Source of the DNA: Clavulina sp. PMI_390
Lineage: Eukaryota > Basidiomycota > Agaricomycetes > Cantharellales > Hydnaceae
Assembly: GCA_015039315.1 (NCBI GenBank)
Contig: WIDE01000063.1
Span: forward strand, 67,326 to 131,325
Reading direction: 5' to 3'
DNA: 64,000 bases
The notes beneath the pieces are model-generated. The model saw only the letters and a program-made list of their open reading frames with translations. It did no database searches and had not been told where the DNA came from. Below, one piece after another: positions 12,420 through 24,523 of the stretch. Each line of letters opens with the position of its first letter. The first letter of the stretch is position 1. A program made the translations under genes and the position numbers.

Positions 12420-14177
12420 ATGATATCAAGACTCGTCGTTGCGCGTCCAGCGCTGAAGCAAGCGGCCCAGGTCCGCTTTGCTAGCTCGAGCGCTTCTTCC
12501 TCTGCCTCTGCTGCGGTGAGTTTGCTCTCTGGTGTCTTTGGGTTGTGTTCGGTTGGGTTGGTCCAATGAGCGTTCGTGTCTAACAAAGTTTTGCATCCTC
12601 GCTTTCTTTTTCGTCCAATTTTGCACTCGTTGCTCGTGGTATGATATGTTCATGGTACCTGTGATGTGTCCGGTGCTCGGCTCTTGTGGTGCTGCAAAAT
12701 TGCTTTTACTCGATTGGCCACGACAATCCCACTCTCTCTCTCCCGGGACTCGACCCAACGCAACTCGCGAATGACAGCGCCAGAACGCCTCGTTGGCTGC
12801 GGCGGGCCTCGCGACGGTCGGTTCGATCGCATGGTACACCCACCAGTACGGCTCGCTGCCTTTCCTGGGCGACGTCTCTGCCAGCTCGCCTGCTGAGCAC
12901 GGCCTGCACCCCGCCGCGTACCCGTGGAGCCACGCCGGCTACTTTGACACTTTCGACCATGCTAGGTATGTGCGCTTTCTTCAATGCTTTTTTTGCCAGG
13001 AGGATTGCTCATTGCTCGGGGTTTTTCTTTTTACGCTGTCGTTGACGACTTCTCACGGATCACACACATGCTTGACCGCTCTTACTCGTCGCCCACACTA
13101 ATGACGCGCTGCATGATATGCCATATCTCTTCGTTGGCTGCATATCTTTTCGCTCTCCGTTATTCGCCGACGACCGACTCTCTCATACTGCAACTCGAAC
13201 AACCTGAACATACTCAAATGACGACGACGAACAAACAGCATTCGTCGCGGCTTCCAAGTGTACCGCGAAGTCTGCGCAGCATGCCACTCGCTCGACCGTA
13301 TCGCGTGGCGTAACCTCGTCGGCGTCTCGCACTCTGCCGATGAGGCGCGCGTGCTCGCCGAGGAAGTCGAGTACACGGACGGCCCCAACGACCAGGGCGA
13401 GAACTTCCAGCGACCTGGCAAGCTCAGTGATTATTTGCCCCCGCCGTATCCGAATGAAGAGGCTGCGCGCGCGAGCAATGCTGGTGCCCTCCCCCCTGAT
13501 TTGAGCTTGATCATCAAGGCCAGGCACGGTGGTGCTGTGAGTTGTCTTAGTATTTGTGCTGCGCCTTTAAGAGAGAAGATGCTGATGATTATGCTTTTCT
13601 TCGCTGCTTGTAGGACTATGTCTTCTCGCTGCTGACTGGTTACGTTGATGCCCCTGCTGGTGTTGAGATCCGTGAGGGCCTCAACTACAACCCGTACTTC
13701 CCCGGTGGTGCTATTGCCATGGCCCGAGTCCTCTTCGATGGTGTCGTGGAGTACCCCGATGGTTCGTATATCTTTCTCACCTGACTACTCTTCTCTTAGT
13801 TCGTCCGCATGCGCCCACTTGACTCACATGCTCTGTCTTTGCGGCATAACAGGAACCCCTGCTACCACCACCCAGATGGCCAAGGACGTTTCGACCTTCC
13901 TGTCCTGGGCTGCTGAGCCAGAGCATGATGAGCGCAAGAAGATGGGTCTCAAGGCTGTCATTGTCATGTCTGGTCTCTGGGCCATGAGCATCTGGATCAA
14001 GCGCTTCAAGTGGGCCCCGATCAAGAGCAGGAAACTCCGTGAGTCGCCCGCCTAGTGCTCTTATCGTAATTAAAGAACAGTATGCTGACGAAAATTTGGC
14101 GAAATTCCTTTGCTTCCTCATCTGTTTTGTTGTGATCAGTCTACACTCCCCCCAAGCCATCCAAGCCATCGCACTAA
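12420..14177 (+). CDS. CYT1: cytochrome c1, heme protein of respiratory complex III
   Basis: Transfers electrons from the Rieske protein to cytochrome c in the bc1 complex. Exon 1 (12420-12515) encodes an Arg/Ser/Ala-rich mitochondrial presequence. Later exons give a hydrophobic sorting segment ([17 protein letters not shown]), [14 protein letters not shown], and the heme-binding CxxCH motif in [17 protein letters not shown] (about 13260-13300). The family landmarks [20 protein letters not shown] and [16 protein letters not shown] are present, as is the C-terminal anchor [21 protein letters not shown] last intron before [12 protein letters not shown] precedes the stop at 14175-14177. No residue expected of the family is missing. 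Confidence 0.95.
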
Positions 14178-14743
14178 GCATAATTCTTGGCGAGAAAATT
14201 GAAAAAGGAAACCTGGGAGAGTGAGAGGTGCTCTGTGCGGATAGAGTCCTCGTAATTTGTGGGGGTAGCACACGGTGTTCTCTCTCTTCTTTTGTTATAT
14301 CCTTTTTCATTTGGTTTGTTGTTGTTGGAGGGAGCATCAGTATTGTCGATATAGTACTAGATCGCGTGAATCTATCTATTTCTCCTCTCCCTGTTTGGCC
14401 GATTGGGTTTGGTAGGATATTGGGCTTCTCTGGCTGGGTATGAGTGCTAGCCTATTATTCAATGATACTGCTGGTGTGACGACGACACGACCATACGTGG
14501 ACTTTGAGAATACTATTCTGTATAATTGCTTGAAGTAATCGCATACTTTGCATACGGAACGTGATGATGCTAGGCAAGTTGGATGAAACTCGAGTCACGC
14601 TGTCAGCCTTCGTGTCTTGACCACTGTCACGCCCACTCATCAAAAGTACTGGCTGCATCTCGACCTTGAGGCGACTATACTATAGCTCTTCCATAAGAAG
14701 ATCCGCCACTCCGACCCTCTATTGCTCATAAGACCAAGTCCAA
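14178..14743. other. intergenic region between CYT1 and SEN2, no supported gene
   Basis: Both neighbours are on the + strand, so this should hold the CYT1 3' UTR and the SEN2 promoter. The first part is T-rich. No frame here has splice partners or a recognisable domain, and I see no repeat. Confidence 0.5.
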
Positions 14744-16474
14744 ATGTCAAAAAAGGGAAGGAGTCGCCCCGAACATCAGCTCTACGCATACGCCCTCCCC
14801 CTCGTACCCACCCCCTCCACCTCCCTCTTCGCGCGTTCCATCAATGGTATTCTCCCTTCCTACCTCGCCATCACTACTGTAGAGAACCCTCGCTGTGTCG
14901 CTACGTTTGATGCTATGACTCGTTCTGTTTGGGTCACGAATAAGAAGGATCGGGAGATCCTGTGGAGGAGAGGGTTCTTTGGGAAGGGCAACTTGAGTAG
15001 GAGCGAGCCGAGTTGGTTGAATAGGAGGATGAATCAGCTGAGAAGCGAGGCTTCTGTTGCAGCTGGGGGCAAGAAGAGTGAGTTCATGTCACTCGGTTCC
15101 GTTTTCTCTTCTGGGTTGTCTTCGTGGGGCGAGGGAGTCTTGGCCCTTTATCACTAAATTCATTTTGACAACTAAATTCATTTTGACAACTTCTCTATGC
15201 GAATGACTACTCATACCGCCAATTGCTCCTCTTATACAGTCCTCACTTCTGAGGAAGTCACAGCTCAACGACGTGCTGAACGCAAGCACTTCAAAGCAGA
15301 ACGTGAAAGAGCAGTGGCAGAGGCAGCTGCCCATGCCGAGGCTGTCTTCCAAGCGGAAGGGAAGCTCGTTGAAGCCCCAGCAGAGCACATCTCGACAACC
15401 GTTCGTGCAAATATTGCAGCGCAGAAGAAAGCTGAGAAGAGCGCAACTGCTACTTCCGAACCTCAAAACGATAGCGCTAGTGCTACTCCCCCCTCTCAGT
15501 CTGTTGAAGGAGATGCAGAAGATACGGAGGTCATTGTACCTGATATCGAAGAGGTCGATGATGTCGAGCATCTGCAGCTCTCGCTCCAGGAAGCTTTTTT
15601 CTTATCCTGGGCACTCGACTGCCTAGCAATTCTGGACCCTGCTACGGTGAGTCCTCTGAACTAGCTGAATCATACCCAAGCTTATTGTGTTCCCTTTTCA
15701 TGCAGGGCCAATACCTCTCCCCTGAGGATCTTTTCCTCGCCTTCCTCCGCTCATCTTGCTCCCTCCCAACGGCAATACTCTCCTCTCTATCCGCTTCAGC
15801 CACTGAACATCTCTGGAGACGCTTCGACAACCCATTCTTAATAAATTATGTCGCGTATCACCACTTCCGGTCATTAGGCTGGGTGGTTAAATCTGGGATC
15901 AAGTTTTGTGTGGATTTGCTACTTTACAAGAAAGGTCCAGTGTTCAGCCATGCAGAGTACGTTATCTATTCCATCAATTGCTCCCACCTACTTCACCTTC
16001 TTCCTGCCGCCTCTTTCGCCTTTTGGGACATCAACCACTTTCTGACACCGATACTTTTTTTCGAACTCTGCGCAGGTTCTCTATTGTAGTCTGCCCAGTG
16101 TACGAAGACCCTTCGGACGAGGAGACATCACCATTCGACCTGCCCAATACAAAGCCCTTTTCATGGGCATGGCTCAGCACGCTCAATCGAGCCAATACTC
16201 AAGTTCGAAAGGTTCGTGCTCCTTTCCCCTTTATCCCCTTCATGCGCCCCGCCGCCCTTACCACAAGCTGACTGCTTTACAAACGCATCATGACTTGCCT
16301 CCTCGCAATGGATGCTGGATCACACAAACACAGGCCCTCATGATCGCATATGTGACGATTCCTTCGTGGAAGCGTGTGCCACTAGACAAGCTCCACTCTC
16401 CGGAAGTGATCACGCAGTACAGCGTACGGGAGGTGACAGTGAAGCGGTTTGTTCCTGCTAGGATGCGGGATTAG
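14744..16474 (+). CDS. SEN2: tRNA-splicing endonuclease catalytic subunit Sen2
   Basis: One of the two nuclease subunits that cut introns from pre-tRNA. The N-terminal exon (14744 to about 15080) carries a conserved patch with VWVTNKKDREILWRRGFFGKG. The second long exon is charged and helical (RRAERKHFKAERERAVAEA). The nuclease domain is unmistakable: NPFLINYVAYHHFRSLGWVV, then SGIKFCVDLLLYKKGPVFSH, which supplies the catalytic Tyr and His. The likely catalytic Lys lies in the short NRANTQVRKALMIAYVTIP segment that spans a further intron. The protein ends KRFVPARMRD. The first intron contains a perfect 18-bp tandem duplication. Confidence 0.92.
15153..15188. repeat. perfect 2 x 18-bp tandem duplication in a SEN2 intron
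   Basis: The unit actaaattcattttgaca occurs twice in direct succession. Each unit carries a CTAA-containing sequence that could act as a branch site, so the duplication may give the intron two candidate branch points. Probably a recent replication slip. Confidence 0.9.
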
Positions 16475-16762
16475 TGTACAATTATTGTATCTGTACAATA
16501 TTAACATCCGAGGTTATGCTCCCATAATGTTGGATGGCAGGCAATAAGATAGCAATATGTTCCGGAGAGCTGCAAGATAGTTCACCATTCTCCAAAACTG
16601 AGTTCCTTGATCTTTCTTTCAGCGCAAGTCAGCATCGTGGCCGTCTTTCACTCGGTCTACAGATCACACAGAAGGATAGCTTTTGGGAAAGAAATCCATA
16701 GTAAACGCAATGAATAAAGATGATAAGATTAGTGACAACAAAGGGAATGCTGTAGAGTGTAA

Positions 16763-17649
16763 CTACGGAGACTCGTTCTTCTTTGCGATCAATGCGTCTA
16801 TCTCTGCCACGAACGAGCTCAGCTCCTGAAATGATAGAAGGGACATTAGCAACGCTCATGCGATGGGCTAGGATTCATTCAGCAAACCTTGCTGTCAGTC
16901 TCGAATTGTAGACCAAGCTCCGCGCTCTCTCGAGCATCCGCCAGCCGGCCCATACCAAGCAGAGCCTTTGCCTTGCGGAAGTGGCCTTTGCTCCATGGCC
17001 TCTTCAGTTGAATGACGGCATCAGCGTCGACAAGTGCGCTGACAAAGTCCCCTGCAGCGAAAAAGGCGGCGGAGCGATTGCAGATGACCACGGCGACTTC
17101 GTCGCGGACGAGTGCAGCTGCTTCCCAAGGGAAACGCGACACGGCGATGCCTGCTGCCATGTCGTACTTTTGGATGGATTCGATGTGCTTGCCGCGCTTG
17201 AAGAGTTGCTATTAGAGAACCAATATGACTAAGGCGTTAGATGGAATGCGAGGTGGCAGTGAAGAGCTGATGACATGATAGATGATGACACGTACATTAC
17301 CCTCTTCCTTCGCCTTTTGGACTAACGGGGTGCGTTGTGGGTGCACAACATTCGGGGGAGGAGGCACAGGCATCTCCTTCGGGAATGACGCGAGAACTTT
17401 GGCAGTTTGGTTGAGGAAGAAGAAGTTTGTCCCGCATTCGTTGCAGACTTCCAGGTTGTGTGGACCACACGTCACGATATTGTTGTTCTCGCCACCGACT
17501 TGGAGGGCTACAGGAGTGTATTGCGCGTCGATGGCTGCCACGATTGCGGGGTCAGGAGCCTGCACTTGGATAGACTGGGCTCCAGGTGGTGGCCCTTGCT
17601 GAGGATGCGGGTGAGGGTGGGGGTGGGGGTGCGCATGGGGCTGAGACAT
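16763..17649 (-). CDS. Sec72-like TPR subunit of the Sec62/63 ER translocation complex
   Basis: A cytosolic subunit of the post-translational ER import machinery. Three phase-0-joined exons (17649-17296, 17208-16888, 16825-16763) give 245 residues. The N terminus has a His/Pro repeat (HAHPHPHPHPHP). The Sec72 N-terminal module follows: CGPHNLEVCNECGTNFFFLN, where the paired Cys residues look like a knuckle, then HPQRTPLVQKAKEEGN. The TPR domain covers GNQLFKRGKHIESIQKYDMA, ICNRSAAFFAAGDFVSAL and RPWSKGHFRKAKALLGMGR. It diverges from the hydrolase gene at 18003. The Sec72 assignment rests on the CGPHNLEVC signature combined with TPRs. Confidence 0.85.
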
Positions 17650-18002
17650 GGCCTATAAAAGCTAGTTGTAAAGCTGTATATAACAGTGGGCGGAAAATTG
17701 GCTAGCTCTAGCTGAGAGGTGCACAAGTAAGAGGTGAATCCACGTCGATGTTGATTCAATGAATGCCAGCAAGTAGAGGTTCTGGTCACGTGCACCGTGA
17801 GCGTTTCGGTCCCGAACGCAGTGGCACCAACCTAACCGCGGACCTCGGGCTCGGGCCAGCGCTGTATAACATCTTGGCACGCTTGCTGCGCAGTGTGCAC
17901 AGCCTTGCATCCCCCCAATCTTACGATTTTACATCTCTATCCTGGCCTTATCTTGAGCTCTCGATCACTCTGGGACTTCTCCGTCGGTGCTCTTAACGTC
18001 AA
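17650..18002. promoter_or_regulatory. divergent promoter region between SEC72-like and hydrolase genes
   Basis: 353 bp between two divergent start codons. A possible TATA-like element for the minus-strand gene (tataacag on the + strand) lies near 17680. The rest has mixed composition and no clear repeat. No gene is supported. Confidence 0.4.
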
Positions 18003-20048
18003 ATGAGTTCCAACCCCAATGCTCCGATAACCACCTTGCACATCGTGTATGTGCATGGCTGGTATGGCGACCATACATCATTCCAGGTCAGTACACAATC
18101 CGTTTTCCAGCAGAGACCCCGCCTGCGTGTTGGACGAGCGACTCTGTTGCCTAATCTTGATCACCTCCGCAGGCGTTCCCAACCGATCTCCACAACCACC
18201 TTCTACTAAAGCTAGGGAGCGAGAATATCACATTGAATACCCACATATACCCCACCTATAAAGCTAAAAGACCTATCAACGAAGCCACTGAGAAGTTGCT
18301 TACATGGTGAGTTGCGGGTTCCCCAGTCTCCACCCACTCCGCAATGCTTACGATCAATCTTGCTCCTGCTAGGCTACATACTCTTCCAGAGGGGCACATA
18401 ATCCTCGCAGGACACAGCTTGGGCGGATACCTCACGGCCGATGCTTCCATGCTCAGCAGAAAGTTTCCTGCGCTAAAGGGCAGAGTTGTTGGAATGATCG
18501 CGTTTGATACTCCATACCTAGGTGAGATATGAGGCTGGTATGCTGTTTTCCAGACTCTGACGCTAACCGAATACGAATAAGGTATTCACCCCCATGTCGT
18601 CATCAGCGGTCTGGCCTCGATTCTACCAGCTCACGGTCCTAAGGAAGCTGATGTCAATGATCCGACAAAGGTCAACATGCCCTCACCTCAATCATCCGTC
18701 TATACTACCGGTGAGCCTCATTCTTAACCCCTTGCAGCATCCCGCGCTCATAGCCACCCTAGGATCTCCATTGGTAGCCCTTCCTCCTGTTCCCGCACCT
18801 TCATTCCGCGAGAAAGCGCAAAAGTTCTTCACCAAGCATGGAAATGACCCACTAGGCTATACCGCGAAATGGATCACCGAGTTCTTCGAGTTCGGATCAA
18901 GTGTAATCGACAAACAAAGTCTCAGTGCTCGTTATGTTGCACTTGAGAAATGGGGTGATATGGGCGATCAAGCCGGCCTTGCTTCGGCCGCTAACAACCC
19001 AGAGATTGGGGGTGATTGGATACACTTCTTTACTGTGGCGATGAAGCGAGAAAGAGATGAGTCTGGCCGCCTCATCAACGAGAGCCCTGGGCACTCTCCT
19101 CCTCCCTCTATATTCTATCCAGATCGTCAAGGCTCGTCTGGAAATGCACCTGCCATGGTTGGTGAGATCCCGGTCGAGATAGCTCCATTCAAGCCAAAAG
19201 ACCAGCCCTCCACCGTCGATCCTTCTCTCAGTACAACAACGACAACAGCTTCTATTCCAAGTCCTGCGTCTACCACCACCAGTCCGGCTGATGCTCAGCC
19301 TCCCGCGTACGCCCCCTCCGACAGCGCCTCTGGGAGCGGACTCGAATTTGAGCAGTTCAAGAAGTCAGCACGCGATGAGAAAGCCTTGTTCCACGCAAGA
19401 CGGGCTGAAAAGGCGGCTCGTCGAGCTGCCGCGGCAGAATCGTCGTCTTCGCATGGAGGCTTTTCGCTTTCGCGTATGCTAGGGAGGAAGAAGTCTGACC
19501 TTGGATCGAACCAGCCTGCTCCTTCAGCCGTCCAGCAGCCCGCCGCTGCGAGCGATAATGACCTCCTCTCTCCAACTTCTATCAACCCTGAGGGCGGGCC
19601 AACGATGAACCCTCGTGCATCACTTTCCAATACATCCCTTAGCTCATTCGCGTCGCGCGAATCCTCTCTCGACGTTCCAGCCCCCGGAGGCTCCCTCTCG
19701 CGGCCCACATCTCCCACCGGCTCGACTCACTCTGGGGCACCTTCATCCCAAGGGAGACGGAAAAAGCAGGGTCGCCCACATCATTTCATTGTGCTGCCTT
19801 GGGCGATGCCGTATCGCTGGAAAGGCATATACATCGAAGGCGTAGATGACGAGGTGGCTGCGCATACGGGAATTTTCTTCCCTAATATGAACTTTGAGTA
19901 TGATTCGCTTGTGGAGAAGGCGGGAAATTTTGTCATGGAGGCTGTCAGGTATGTCCTTCGCGAATCGATTCATGCGAGGAAGTTGACTAATGGTTTTGAC
20001 CATATGAACAGAAAACGACAGGTGGCGTTTGGGATCCAACCCGCTTAG
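18003..20048 (+). CDS. alpha/beta-hydrolase (DUF676/lipase-like) with long disordered Ser/Pro-rich middle
   Basis: The N-terminal exons encode an alpha/beta-hydrolase core: LHIVYVHGWYGDHTSFQ (oxyanion HG), then AFPTDLHNHL and IYPTYKAKRPINEA, and the nucleophile elbow GHIILAGHSLGGYLTADA. Small introns join these in frame; one near 18712-18762 is needed to reach GSPLVALPPV. The hydrolase core is followed by FFTKHGNDPLGYTAKW and a long low-complexity region rich in Ser, Pro and Ala (about 19100-19780). A conserved C-terminal block begins HHFIVLPWAMPYRWKGIYIE. The substrate is not clear; related fungal proteins are annotated as putative lipases or serine esterases. A final short intron before KRQVAFGIQPA is likely. 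Confidence 0.75.
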
Positions 20049-20341
20049 CACATAGCCAAATCTATCCAATGCTGCTGTTCCTTGTGAATGTTCTTAGTCG
20101 AACAGAATCTGGTTCAGCTTTAGTGTGGCTTTGTGGCTTCAGCGGCCCAAAATCTTCAGACGCATGATGTGTAAACAATGTAACAATGGACTGGACGAAA
20201 ATATAATCATGGAAGCGACTACCAAGTTTCATCACGTTTGAACATTCAATGCTGGAGAGCTGCTCGAATGTTCTGAACTTTCTACATCGGAAGAGTAACG
20301 AAGCGTCATCGTGAAATGCATAGTGCATTGGAAAACCTCTA

Positions 20342-21744
20342 TTATAGCTTGGATACTCCTCTTCCCTTGGCTTTCCGCTTGTTCACTGCAATGGGGATGG
20401 TCAAGGCCATTTGAGAGGATCGAGCAACGCAGAGCATCTTATGTCTCCATTCAGGATCGTCTACGCTGACAGCGCCAGGTTTTCCAATGTCGCTCGGCGC
20501 TGTCCATACCTCAGTGTTAAGCTGGATGGTATTTCGTTAGCCTCTGGTGTGAATTATTCAAAAATTATGGAACGTACCTCCATTCTGCCTTCCACTATGA
20601 ATCGGGTAGTAGTGTATATGCCAAATGTTTGAGGAGCAATATAAGCTGGGAGAGTGGATAGCTTGAGCTTGAACTCAATTTGGAACGACATTGTCGGGTA
20701 CCAGCTGTCCAGGTCAAAGTACGCATGAGTCAGTGGAGGGTGGTTGCAGTCCATCAATCACTCGACTTACCTCTCTCCGGGTTGATCATCTTCCGGCAGC
20801 ATGTCGGGAGACTTCTTCCCAATATCAGTTAGGAAGGCAATGGCGGGTAGCTCGAGACGAGTGGATTTGTCTGGCTCCTCCATCAGCTGGTACCCTGAAA
20901 ATTACATACGATACGGATAATCATCAGCAAGACTCGACCGTAGAACAAAGAAGGGCGTCTTACAGCAACAATCTTGGATCCCACCATCCGTTCCTCCTAG
21001 GCTTTTCTTCCTCTGTATCTCTTCCACAATTGGATCGGCTGAGCGTTCGATGGCACTTCGGAACGTCAGTTTTGTGGGCTTCGGAGTGTATTTGGAGATA
21101 GCGGTGTGCGTGCGGAACGGGATCCGCGTAGCAATCGGATGAGGTGGAAGAATCGTCGGGGTGGCGCGGTCCAGCTTGAGGTTGGTAATGTCGGGGAGTG
21201 TCCCAACAATCATGTGTGTCGTCACGTTCATTCTCCCCTGTTCATATGATATATTAGTTCCTAACAGATGTTATTGGGAAATTCCATCGAGAACCTGCGT
21301 ACCTTTTGATACAAGTCAGCAGTAATGTTCGAGTATCGTCTTCCAGTACGCTGCAACTTAATGTGGACTTCACAAGGCCCTGGTGCAGAGGGTTCTAGGT
21401 AGTGGGCAGAGAGGTGTATAGGGTCGGGCTGGCTTGTTTTGGATTGGTGTTTGATGACGGCATTTACGATGACTGCCATGACATAGCCTAGTGGGGATGT
21501 TCTTCAGCTTGATGGTCTACATGGTGGGATGATCTTGTGAATGGTCTTACCACCATTCGGTACACTGAGTAGCGTAGTATGATATAGCTGTGAGTTAAGA
21601 AGAAGTATGGGGTGTGAGGGGGATCCTGGATTGTACTAACGCGGAGATTGACCAGAACCCATCCAAGCTGCCCGTGTAGACAACGGTTCCATCGTCATAT
21701 GTTTCCGAGTACGCAGTCTCAGATGCTTCAGTGACAGAGTGCAT
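20342..21744 (-). CDS. thioesterase-like hotdog-fold family protein
   Basis: Probable acyl-CoA thioesterase-like protein. Exon 1 starts at 21744 and encodes MHSVTEASETAY and then TGSLDGFWSISA, a typical start for this family. Next come the block VIVNAVIKHQSKTSQPDPIH with HYLEPSAPGPCEV, then GRMNVTTHMIVG. The C-terminal half has DSWYPTMSFQIEFKLKL and GIYTTTRFIVEGRMEV. The last exon gives EVWTAPSDIGKPGAV and ends RKAKGRGVSKL at a TAA (20342-20344). Five or more introns separate these blocks. The family call comes from the FWSI start and the two-hotdog layout; the substrate is unknown. Confidence 0.72.
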
Positions 21745-22374
21745 GATCCAGAAACCTTATGCACGAGGGTAGATTCTAGGTCCAGACACAGAGTGCAGGA
21801 GGTGGTGCAGATCCAGAGTGAGATTGGTCGCCTTCATCCCGGCTTTCAAGTCCGTGCCCCTGCCGGTAGGGCGTCGGTATACATACACACAAACACAGGG
21901 CTGATATTGATCTCGGCCAGCCACCATAGCTTCGTCAACATGCAATATGAGGGCTCGCCATGGGGGCTAGCTAGATCGAGGTGCCGTATAATAACGATAT
22001 GATGCGCCGAGCGGAACAATCTTTGTCACGACCCATGCCATACGAATCAAAGACTTACATCCGCCAGCCAGCCAACGAAAGCCGTTGACGGAGTGTTTGC
22101 CAACACTTCCATCTGAGACGCCACCTCAAATCTTTACTATTCCCTCTACTATATGCCTGAGCCGTCCGTGAGCGTCATCGGCTTTTCGTCCAAGTTCACT
22201 GCTTCTTGTTGTCTTTGTTCGAGTTGGGACATAGCGACCGCTCCTTTGTGCTCTGTGGTCGCCTATAACATGCAGCCCCCTTTGGTATAAAAGTGTGGAT
22301 TCTATTTATGTGGGGCATGCATCACTGCCTCAACCTCCAAGATCCGCTCCAAGCTTGACCCTTATCCTTTCACA
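21745..22374. other. divergent intergenic region, no supported gene
   Basis: Holds the promoters of the thioesterase-like gene (-) and the unknown gene starting at 22375 (+). A TATA-like ggtataaaag lies near 22284-22293, about 85 bp before the + strand ATG. Frames here overlap on both strands and carry no recognised domain. Confidence 0.45.
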
Positions 22375-24003
22375 ATGTCGAGTCACCCGCGCCAAATGCC
22401 GATTGAGACTCAGCTATCTGATGACGAATCATCGGCGGTGGAATCTTTGCTTGCTTCTATTGCGGCTGCATCGTTCATTCCAAGGAACATCCGTATTTTA
22501 GTTCACGCATTTGCTGAGCGCTACCGGCAGTTCCTCACATACAAAGATCTTACTGAAGAGGTGATACACTGGATCCTTAAGATATACCTGCCAATATCCT
22601 CCGATTTTATTGTCAAACCGAAGCCATATGTGGTCGATGAACAGACCGGGACTGAGTACGAGGTTCGTCATCCCCCCTTAGATCTCCCCTTTTGACATCA
22701 CCTCATCTATGTCAAATAGGCCAGCATGGGAATCCTGTATTTTGGTCCTGAAGAAGCCAAAGAGTGCAGTTTCAAATGGGTGCTCATAATCTTCTCGGAT
22801 GGCAAACAAGAGCCTAGCAATCATCCTGATGCTGATGAGCCGATCTGCGACCGGTGGGTCCTTTTACTCTCTTTTCATTGTTCACTTCTTTGATGACTAT
22901 CCCGGGTTCTAGATCTGCTGAGGTGATCGGATTCCTCAAAAATGCCCAACTTCGGGATTTGCTCCACCACAAAGTTCGCTATCTTTTTGCCCTCAGCTTT
23001 GTTGGTATATCCTTCAGGATATATCGCTACGACATCTCCACTCAACACATGATGTCATCGCCATCTATCTCGCAATATGAGATCTCGGGTCTCGATGATG
23101 CTCTGCGCCGCCAGCACGTTCATCACATCCTCACACAATCAGGGTACACCTGGCTGTTAGCGGTGTTTTTCTCCATCTATTTACAGCTTGGAGCGATGTC
23201 AGGAGAGGAGAAAGGTGTGTTTTATCCTGTTCATATTCTTTTGAACGCCTAATCCCAATGTCTCTTCTCTAGTCCCTAAACTGCCATCGGAGCCATTCCC
23301 GTCCGATGCTCGGACACTGGCTGCATTCATACTAACAGAGGACGAAGAGGAGGCTTCTCGCATCTTAGCCAACATGTCTCCGGGGGAATATCAGGAACTA
23401 TCTGCACAGCCCAACGAGAACCCAGCTACGGAACAAGAGTCGATCTCTTCAATTACGTCTGTAACGAGCAATAGTAGCGATAGACCTGAAACCCCGCCGC
23501 CTCACCTCTCTGGAAAAGGTATCTCCAATATCCGCGATACCGCTCATGTGTCGTCTCGAAATCGATATGATGGAGATCATGATGAGGTCGGGCGTGTACT
23601 AGACAGCCATGACGAGCTCAGCCCGCCTTATACCTCCGACGACCATTCAAGATCACTAATATCAGCAAACGATAGCATTCTTGTTGCCGTTGGAGACTCG
23701 CCGCCACGATCGATCAGCCCTCCGTCGACACCGCCTCGTACAACTATCCCGCAGCTTACGAGCATTTTTGACTCGCTGACTCTGACGCCGGACGAACCTA
23801 ATCATGTGCAGGCACGAACGAGGCTTCACCAGAATATTCTTCAATCCGGGACTTCTCCTATTCGAGACAATACTCTGGGGGTTCACAAGCACCACCACTC
23901 AGACGTTCCAGGTCTTCCTATGATCAAAGCCAGCGCGTCGAGCCCCGCGCTTCTCAAGACCTCTGTTCAGCCTGCACCGTCAAAGGAGGATGAGGACCTC
24001 TAA
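22375..24003 (+). CDS. uncharacterised protein with C-terminal Ser/Pro-rich region
   Basis: I do not recognise this protein. Exon 1 (22375 to about 22661) encodes a helical segment including PRNIRILVHAFAERYRQF. Later exons carry a compact globular part with MGILYFGPEEAKECSFKWVL, then EVIGFLKNAQLRDLLHHKVR, ALSFVGISFRIYRYD and TWLLAVFFSIYLQLGAM. The last exon (from about 23272) begins LPSEPFPSDARTLAAFIL and turns into a long Ser/Pro/Asp-rich tail that is probably disordered. Splice junctions are consistent and codon use resembles the neighbours, so it looks like a real gene. A TATA-like element lies about 85 bp upstream of the chosen ATG. Confidence 0.65.
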
Positions 24004-24523
24004 TTTGGAGGAGCGGGGTGCTGCCCCGGTAGGCGCGCAAGACTCAATCTCCCTGCTCTCCGGTCAGGGAGCCAAGCCCGACCACTCCGCCGGCATATCA
24101 GGTCAAGACACCCAAGCCTCAGCTCAGCAATGTCATCTCGGATACAATTGTTTTGCTAATTTCCCAAAAAGGAAGTCACTCTCGTGTCTCTGTAAATTCA
24201 GCTCATAATGTACCTACCAGTGATGCTGACTTCGATGTCACTAATTATTGTACACTCGGGGTCGAAAGTCTGATTTATCAATGATCATATCATTATTTAG
24301 TCCCAATTGCATTATCCTTTCCCTTGAGCTGAGGAAAAGAAAAAGGTGATGCGGCGTTCTATTGAGGACTACTGTGTCAGCGAGTACAGAGAGGGAAGAT
24401 GATGTTTTATAGCAACGCAAGGCCCAAAGCTATTCTCGAAAGTTCAACAGGAGGAGATACAAACTGTAGAACATGACCGCTGACAAAGAAAGTGGTCTGT
24501 CGATAACTAGTAGCTCCTCTGAT
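24004..24523. other. convergent intergenic region, no supported gene
   Basis: Lies between the stop of the unknown + strand gene and the stop of the minus-strand small paralog. It should hold both 3' ends. AT-rich after 24140. No domain and no repeat seen. Confidence 0.5.
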
